Of a stretch of DNA of 64,000 nt, positions 57,716 through 64,000 are shown in pieces. The DNA is taken from contig JABMCL010001992.1 of the NCBI GenBank assembly GCA_018857735.1, forward strand, positions 167,575 through 231,574, read 5' to 3'. The notes under the pieces are model-generated. The model was not told the DNA's origin, searched no databases, and saw nothing but the letters and a program-made list of their open reading frames with translations. The stretch is from Alviniconcha marisindica (lineage: Eukaryota > Mollusca > Gastropoda > Provannidae). The position numbers and the translations under genes are program-made. The stretch's first letter is position 1; each line of letters opens with the position of its first letter.

Positions 57716-60082
57716 TTTGGACGAATTTCCCCCATTCCACCCTAAATAGCGTTCTTCCTTTCGAACCTTCTATGATGGCAAAATCATTTTGACGTCATTA
57801 CAATAATCTGAAATCAAATGATAGAAAGGAGAAGGAAGAGTCGAAGGAAACAATGGCTCAAGAAGTAGTTACTGATCGTAAGCATGTCAAACTGAAAAGA
57901 ATGACTAGGAATATGTAGACAACAATAGAACATGGGACGAGACATGTGTTTTGTTTCGTGTGTTGCTTTCATTTGTGTTAACAGATAATAAGTGCATTCT
58001 TTCATGTACTATTATATGGAGCAAATAGCCCACTGAACGAAAGCAACGAAGAACTGAAAATGAAACAGTACGTGGTATTTATATTTCACAGTTCTTGTTT
58101 CCTTCTTCCTCTTTTTGTTTTTGTTTTTGTTTGTTTGTTTGTTTGTTTTTTGGTTTGTTTTAGTTTTTTGTTTGTTTGTTAAGATTATGCAATCAAAGCA
58201 AATATAGATTTGGAGTTACTACCATTTTCTTCTGAGAACCAAAATAAAAAGAATGCTTAGCTCGATTGGCAAGAGACCGACAACGCAGATATAGGTCGCG
58301 GCTGGTAAACCTGGGTGACCAGGTGGAGAGAGATGTGCACAAGGATATAATTATATAGACGTCTGCGATAGAAACCTGGCAAGGCTGTTACTGACCAAGT
58401 AAAAGGAAAGGTTCCTGATACTTCTCTTTTTTTACTGATAGGAGTAGTCTGCTGCGACCATACGTTTAAATATACTGCTACTACCTGTCTGCGTAACGTG
58501 TGTGTTTCAAGCGTGCGACCGGCCGGTAGGTTTTTCTTTTCTTTTCTTTTAATTATTATTACTAGAAAATGGGGTCTGAAATATGTCCTGTAATGGCATC
58601 AGATCAGTAGGCTGAGAGAAAACTTTGTCACCCAACACCATCAGTCCATCGCCGATCAAAGAAAGACATAAAATTATTCACGCAACCATCAGTTAAATCG
58701 CCCGACGAATTATTATGTTGCCGGAGTGGTGGTGTAAAGTTATTTTTCGTGCCACTGGAAGGTTCGTTCATACGCTAATCAAACACTGAACACCAACATT
58801 TATGATCCGTAGCTTTTTATTACCGAGTCGTAGTTGTAGTTGTTATTGTTGTTTATGGTTTATTGTTGTTTAATGTTTATTGTTGTGTTTTACCCTGTAC
58901 AAAACAAAATAAAATATAAGAACAACTTGCCAATCAGTATTTGTATCAGCAGATAAAAAAGCAGGAATACTAGACTAGACTCCTTCAACAACCTTCCCGA
59001 CAAACACTGGGGAAAAGAAAAATTCTGACACAAGGTAACTGATGCAAACAATCCAGGTCAATACATCAGCACTCCTACAAGGAATAATGTGGCCCTAATA
59101 GATTTTCAACTATAATAGCAGGCACACGGTTACAAAGCCTACTTCCCGCCCGCATGGACCATGATTATAACCCCCAAAGAAATGAAATGACAATATAATA
59201 GAATAAATACATAAGACAAACAAGTAAATGAGCCATGAAATTAAACCTGTCAGATACCATATAAGTATCACCTTAAAAAATGGATAGATGCACATACCTT
59301 ATCACTTTGATAAAGGCAGTCCCAAAAAGTTGTTAGTTAGGGCATTGTCTGGACAGCTGATGATCGGTGATGAAAAAAAAAAATTTTTTGCGTGACATTA
59401 TGACGTCTCTTCAATGATGACGCCAGGTAAATATTTCTAATACGGACTATTACTCAGGGGACAGAACTCTGTCACCATAATACTGCAAAATACCAAACAT
59501 CACAATTATTACATTAATTTAAACAAAACCCCAATCCTCCTACTCTCACAACAATATTTATCATTAAGGGCACTTTCCAAATTCATTAATTTAAAACCCC
59601 CCCCCAAAAAAAAAATAAATTTAATAATAAAAAAAAAATTTTAAAATCCATTAAAAAACCCCCCACCCCTTTTTACCAAATTATAAATAAACTACATAAT
59701 GAAAACCCTTTGAAAAAGCCCTAATCTAGCCCGTACGGTCTCTGTGGACGTAAACAAATGAATTTGGAAATGCAAAATATCACCCTGTTACAATCAGGCA
59801 TGAGCAGATTAGGTGCCTGAAAATTGTTTGCAGGCCGAGTTAAAAAAAGTGTGTAAAACAACAAAAGGGAATAACGTAATACCCCATACCGTAAACGGGG
59901 GGGCACCACGTGGGGAGATCCCCAAATCTATTTTTAAAAACTCAAATTTAGTTTTAAATTTGGCGTATTTAAAAAAGGCCCAAAGCAAAAATTTAAAATG
60001 CTACAGAAAAATCGTAATAAAACAATAAAAAAAATCATTAACAAAATAGTTTTTTTAGCCAAATCTGCGTAGGCCAGTCCCT
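57716..60082. repeat. right arm 3 of the composite, with insertion
   Basis: The best-preserved right arm: CAAGAAGTAGTTACTGATCG, GATTATGCAATCAAAGCAAA, GGTGACCAGGTGGAGAGAGA, AGGAGTAGTCTGCTGCGACC and CCGGCCGGTAGGTTTTTCTT, through CGCCCGACGAATTATTA at 58714. About 1.1 kb of unrelated AT-rich DNA (about 58717-59815) then interrupts it. The arm resumes at AAATTGTTTGCAGGCCGAGT and ends at the TTAA border. Confidence 0.7.
58717..59815. mobile_element. ~1.1 kb insertion within right arm 3
   Basis: Placed by comparison with right end 1, where the flanking arm words are only about 30 bp apart. It contains (GTT)-rich DNA and AAAACAAAATAAAATATAAG, but no frame, terminal repeat or family was recognised. 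The insertion's own nature is unknown. Confidence 0.55.
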
Positions 60083-60086
60083 TTAA

Positions 60087-60780
60087 AGGTCTTTAACAAG
60101 TGCAAACGTAGCGGCAATGGTTTAGATTTAGCATGTAAATTAATTGTCTTGCTATTTCGAGTGTATACCTTGCCTTGTTTCCTTTTACACTGACCTGTAA
60201 TGTGTTAAATGTTTGTTGCTGTTTTTGTTGAGTCGACGTAAATTTACGTAACTCGCAATTGCTTAGGATTATGTGGACTGGATTTGGCATCGACTGAGTA
60301 TGGATTGTTGGTCTGGTAGTCACGCTTGAGAAACGAAGAGGCGTCAGTTATACTTGTATAACCTCGGGAAGGTTGCCGGTACCTGTGGAGAATCACGATT
60401 GTATCTGTGTTGCATTTTGTATATTATGTGGATTTGTATGCAAATGGTTATATACCCGCCTTATACAGTTTAAGGGTTTTCAGTAAATTGATTACATAGG
60501 TTGGGTTTATTTTTACTCCATATCTGCCACAACTTTCCCTTTTTTTTTTTAGAGTGTTAAACTTTCTGTGCTTTTATATCTGTGCCCAAAAATGTGTTTT
60601 TCTAGGGCGGGGGTGAAAACAAATATTGTAGGAAGACCTGGGTTTCTCGGCTTAAATGAGGCAATCCTGTCATTCTTTGATTGCAATGCAATCATCGTTG
60701 TTCTGAGATGGTTTGTTCTAGTAAGGTTGGTCAAGCCTTCAGTAATACGTTGGGAAAATGGAATTGTTGTTGTTGTCCAA
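60087..60780. other. intergenic DNA
   Basis: The insertion-site flank continues. No gene or repeat was recognised. The overlapping frames at 60549-60830 are unsupported. Confidence 0.5.
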
Positions 60781-60782
60781 AG

Positions 60783-61280
60783 TGGTTTTGTTTGGGTTTT
60801 ACTTTGATGATTTGTTAGTTCAACTCTCAATAGTTCCTGAACAATTATATAGTGTATTGTCGAACACGTTCTGCGTGGGTTCTACTTTGATGATTTGTTA
60901 GTTCAATTCTCAGTAGTTCCTGAACAATTATATAGTGTATTGTCGAACACGTTCTGCGTGGGTTCTACTTTGATGATTTGTTAGTTCAATTCTCAGTAGT
61001 TCCTGAACAATTATATAGTGTATTGTCGATCTGCGTGGGTTCTACCTTGATTGATTTGTTAATTCTACTCTCAGTAGCTCCTGAATAATTATAGTTATTG
61101 TCGATCTGCGTGGGTTCTACCTTGATGATTTGTTAGTTCAACTCTCAGTAGCTCCTGAATAATTATAGTTATTGTCGATCTGCGTGGGTTCTACCTTGAT
61201 GATTTGTTAATTCTACTCTCAGTAGCTCCTGAATAATTATAGTTATTGTCGATCTGCGTGGGTTCTACCTTGTACACAGG
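60783..61280. repeat. 83-bp to 74-bp tandem repeat
   Basis: Three 83-bp units (GGGTTCTACTTTGATGATTT, GTTAGTTCAATTCTCAGTAG, TTCCTGAACAATTATATAGT and ATTGTCGAACACGTTCTGCG) are followed by three shorter ~74-bp units lacking ATAGTGT and CGAACACG. Diverged traces (GATGATTTGTTA(A/G)TNCAACT) continue to about 61610. Confidence 0.93.
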
Positions 61281-61659
61281 CATGTGCACTGTTAAGAAAC
61301 CTATGGCTGTGGAAGAACATGGCGGTGGCCAAAATCTGTAGAGATTTCTCCACATTTGTCATGCTCAGTTCTGTCACTGTGGGTTCTCCTTGATGATTTG
61401 TTAGTTCAACTCTCAGTAGCCCCCGAGTGCATCGTCGTTCTGCCTAGTTTCTGCTTGGATTGTTTGTTAATTCAGCTCTTAGTAGATCTAGCTCTAGAAT
61501 GATCTCCTGTAGTGTGTTCCAGCAATGAGGACATTGGTAGTCAATAAATATCGGGAAGGTTTTACTGAGATGATTTGTTAATGCAACTCTTGGTAGCCTT
61601 TGAATGGTGTTACTATTAATTCACCAGCGAGGATGCTGGTGGTAATTAAACTGGGGGAA

Positions 61660-61905
61660 GATGTAACCAAGTGCATCTGCACATTGTGTTTGTGTTGTTG
61701 TACTCTGTGTGTCGCTCTGTATTGATGTGTTACGTGTTGTGATTTAGACGTCACTAAAAGACGTGGTAAGGGAGCGCGAGAAAAAGAAAAAAAACGAGAG
61801 GGAATAACAACGGCCTCTCGCATGTACCATCAAAAAGAAAAGAAGAAATAAAAACAGGAATCTCTGGCTATGGATCGTTTGTTGTTCCTTACTTCCAACC
61901 TGCTA
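61660..61905 (+). mobile_element. LTR-like dispersed repeat, copy 2
   Basis: Second copy of the 50762-51078 repeat, in the same orientation, sharing the GATGTAACCAAGTGCATCTG start and the TTCCTTACTTCCAACCTG end. It lacks the inverted duplication and is not followed by the ISWI fragment or the putative primer-binding word. Confidence 0.7.
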
Positions 61906-62290
61906 CTTCCATCGACCGTTTACATCAGGATCATTGAGTACTTTATTTGACTGATGATTCACACAGACTCTTCTTTCTTTATAAGATCACTGAGTGTTTT
62001 ACGTGACTGGCCAGAGCTCAGGAGCTGTGTGAAAGTCGAGGTGGTTGTCCTGGGCTTTCCGTCCTAACGTGGACGTAAACCAATATTGAACCATGCTCAC
62101 GCATTGGTCTCGGCTTGTCCCTAATACGTCAACCGACATCTGAGGACATTAAGCAACACAACAGCAGCATTTGACTGGTGATGCTCACAGAAACTCTTCT
62201 TTGAAGATTATTCTGATGATGCACACAGAGACTCAGTGCTTTTTATAAAACAGATTATTATGTTTTTTTTGTTACTGGTGAGGTAGATGG
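61906..62290. other. intergenic DNA
   Basis: Two imperfect copies of GATGNTGCACACAGAGACTC-like words (about 61955 and 62215). No gene. Confidence 0.5.
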
Positions 62291-62295
62291 TAAAC

Positions 62296-62440
62296 GTCTC
62301 CTCTGTGTGCGTGTGTGTGCCTGTGGTGTGTGTGTGTGGTGGTGTGTGTGTGTGTGTGTGTGTGTGGGTGTGTGTTGTGTGTTGTGTGGTGTGTGTGTGG
62401 GTGTGTTGTGTGTGTAATGTGTGTGCTTGCGTGCTTGCGT
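62296..62440. repeat. impure (GT)n tract
   Basis: GT-rich DNA with many GG, TT and C interruptions. Confidence 0.9.
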
Positions 62441-62639
62441 ATGCTACATGTGTAGGGCGTGCATGAAGTTCATGTTAATACTGTTTTCTGTCATGTCTTC
62501 GCGTTTTTATGCTCCTTTATATAACTTCGAATTGCTGTATGTCTTACAGTAATCTTTACTGAATGTTTTATGTAAATGATGAACCAGAAGAAAAATTGTT
62601 GCTTGCAAACAGATGATATTGTTGCATTGCATTGAAACA

Positions 62640-62711
62640 CGTGCGCACGCGCGCACATATCAACAAACACACACAACACACCTACACCATACACCAGACC
62701 ACCTCACCACA

Positions 62712-62760
<49 letters not shown>
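62640..62760. repeat. (CA)n tract with GC-rich start
   Basis: ACGTGCGCACGCGCGCAC followed by interrupted and then pure CA (62709-62759). Confidence 0.93.
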
Positions 62761-62764
<4 letters not shown>

Positions 62765-62907
62765 TATTTCAGAACAATTGTATGACTAATGATTGCATAA
62801 GGTGATATTTTGTACAATATTGATGATATAACTTCTGTTGTTATACTGATTGTTCATAGTCATGTGGGTAATGTCCTAATATTAATGCATTCAAAGTCAT
62901 GGTTAGA

Positions 62908-62908
62908 C

Positions 62909-62974
<66 letters not shown>
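62908..62974. repeat. (GT)n microsatellite
   Basis: Pure GT for about 64 bp. Confidence 0.97.
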
Positions 62975-62975
<1 letters not shown>

Positions 62976-64000
62976 GCATCCTCCTGTGAACTGACATAAA
63001 AAATAAAACACTGATCGATTGACTGACACATACACAAGCTGCGGACGGGGAGTGATTCGTCGAACCTCCCCCGTCATCCTCAAAACAAGATAACAAACAA
63101 ATTAAAAAAATTAAAAAAATTAAAAACACAAAAGCAAGTACATCGGTTGGTAATGTAAGGGGCGCAACTCTTGCAATATGAATCTGACTAAGGTGTGCAG
63201 AGTTATCTGAATAAATATGGCTCCTCACGTGCCTCGTTTGTTCTACCGATTATCATGCTTTGAACGGAAAAGTGAATTAATGTTTTAGTGTGAATTTTTT
63301 TGTTTTTTTTTTTTGTTTTGTGGTGTGTGTGGCGCCGCCGCCTTCGCCTTTGTTTTTGGGGGTGGTTGTGTGTGTGTGTGTGTGTGCGCGCGCGAGCGCG
63401 TGCTGCGTCCGTGGTCGGTGTCCCCGCAAAAATTTCGCCACCCAAGTAAATTCTGCACGCAGTGCACGGGCACTGTCCTGCGCGTAACGCACGAAAACAA
63501 AATTTACCCCGTCCAGTGTGAGTGAGAACGCTGAACAAAAGTTATGTCGCGCTCATAAGATTAGAGGGGGTTTGCACACGACAGATTTTGTGGATTTGAA
63601 GAAGACAGAAAAAATGACGAATAAGTGTTTCCACCTCGTTCTTTGCCGGAAACCGGACGCGACAAGACAGCGAAGAGGAAATACCTGTCCACGGGAATAG
63701 GATGTGTGTAAGTTACTCTTCATTGCGTTGTTGTATGGGCCACTAGAAAGGTGGCTGTAATATCGATCCATTACTTCAGGTTTACCAGATCCCTTCATAC
63801 CATAAAGCCCTTGTCCCTGCAGAACCTGACTCTATGCAAAAGCAGACCTTTCGGTGATGTGGGGCATCAGATGGCCCGTGTCTACGGTACGATGTGTCTG
63901 CCGCCCGATGTCTACGGCCCGATGTGACACATACACACATACGCACTGTCACACACACGCACACACACACACACACACCACGTTGGTACGAACATACATC
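62975..64000. other. intergenic DNA to window end
   Basis: (GT)n with GCGCGCGAGCGCG at 63367-63400, short GCCCGATGT(C/G)(T/A)-type repeats at about 63870-63925, and a (CA)n tract starting near 63950 that reaches almost to the edge. No gene was recognised. Confidence 0.5.

Larger units (their letters stand above)
52305..60082. mobile_element. composite long-TIR (foldback) element flanked by TTAA
   Basis: The left end AGGGACTGGCCCACGCAGAT plus TTGGCTAAAAAA at 52305 is matched, inverted, by TAGCCAAATCTGCGTAGGCC plus AGTCCCT ending at 60082. TTAA flanks both ends (52301-52304 and 60083-60086). The inverted similarity is long: the left arm to about 53440 is complementary to the right arm from about 57700, including the GTCGACTTAACTGATG, TAGACTACTCCTATCA and TTTGATTGCATAATCTT blocks. 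Two further right-type ends with TTAA lie at 54081-54084 and 56424-56427, so the interval is a nested or tandem composite. No transposase was recognised. TTAA preference is a piggyBac trait, but the long arms are unlike typical piggyBac MITEs. Confidence 0.75.

Overview
This window reads as animal nuclear DNA, most likely from a mollusc and probably a marine gastropod. The reasons are the extreme density of (GT)n/(CA)n and (GA)n microsatellites, more than a dozen unrelated minisatellites, decayed CR1/L2-like LINE copies on both strands, tRNA-derived SINE modules, a spliced metazoan gene and no prokaryotic gene layout. The organism is an inference. Almost every long open frame here is a product of tandem repeats or a decayed transposon fragment.

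The one convincing host gene is on the + strand: the last two coding exons of a NALCN-channel auxiliary factor (NALF/FAM155/NLF-1 family). The exons are at 20697-20859 and 25384-25808. Both splice sites are canonical, the phases match, and the conserved cysteine pattern continues across them. The 4.5 kb intron holds a diverged ~150 bp tandem repeat family rich in TCAAGGTCA-like motifs, a SINE/LINE-like insertion, and a 16-bp minisatellite with 64-bp and 32-bp higher-order units. Earlier exons were not found. A second trace of a host gene is an intronless, broken fragment of an ISWI (SMARCA1/5) chromatin remodeller, from its SLIDE region, at 51179-51334. It lies just downstream of an LTR-like dispersed repeat.

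Layout. 0-2.6 kb: a + strand CR1/L2-like LINE whose reverse transcriptase (RT) is split by a 1.3 kb, 29-bp minisatellite derived from its own codons. 2.6-6.2 kb: microsatellites and minisatellites. 6.2-10.4 kb: three minus-strand LINE fragments, one interrupted by a pair of tRNA-like SINE modules and one ending in a minisatellite. 10.4-20.7 kb: minisatellite-rich DNA with two copies of a dispersed repeat ('family F'), each with a different internal expansion. 20.7-25.8 kb: the NALF-like gene. 25.8-33 kb: degenerate arrays, a pair of near-perfect hairpins, a 33-bp array, a small inverted-repeat element and a + strand LINE. 33.9-35 kb: a dead mariner-like transposase. 37-38.8 kb: a degenerate array and family F copy 3. 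39.9-50 kb: LINE tails, microsatellites and a 46/29-bp array. 50.8-51.3 kb: LTR-like repeat, 42-bp-arm hairpin and ISWI fragment. 52.3-60.1 kb: a composite long-inverted-repeat element bounded by TTAA, with three related right ends. 60.8-64 kb: a 74-83 bp array, the second LTR-like copy and microsatellites.

Apart from the two NALF exons, nothing here works as a gene set. The most interesting signals are structural: minisatellites born inside retrotransposon coding sequence, one repeat family expanded at different internal points in different copies, the TTAA-flanked foldback composite, and the host-gene fragment beside an LTR-like repeat.
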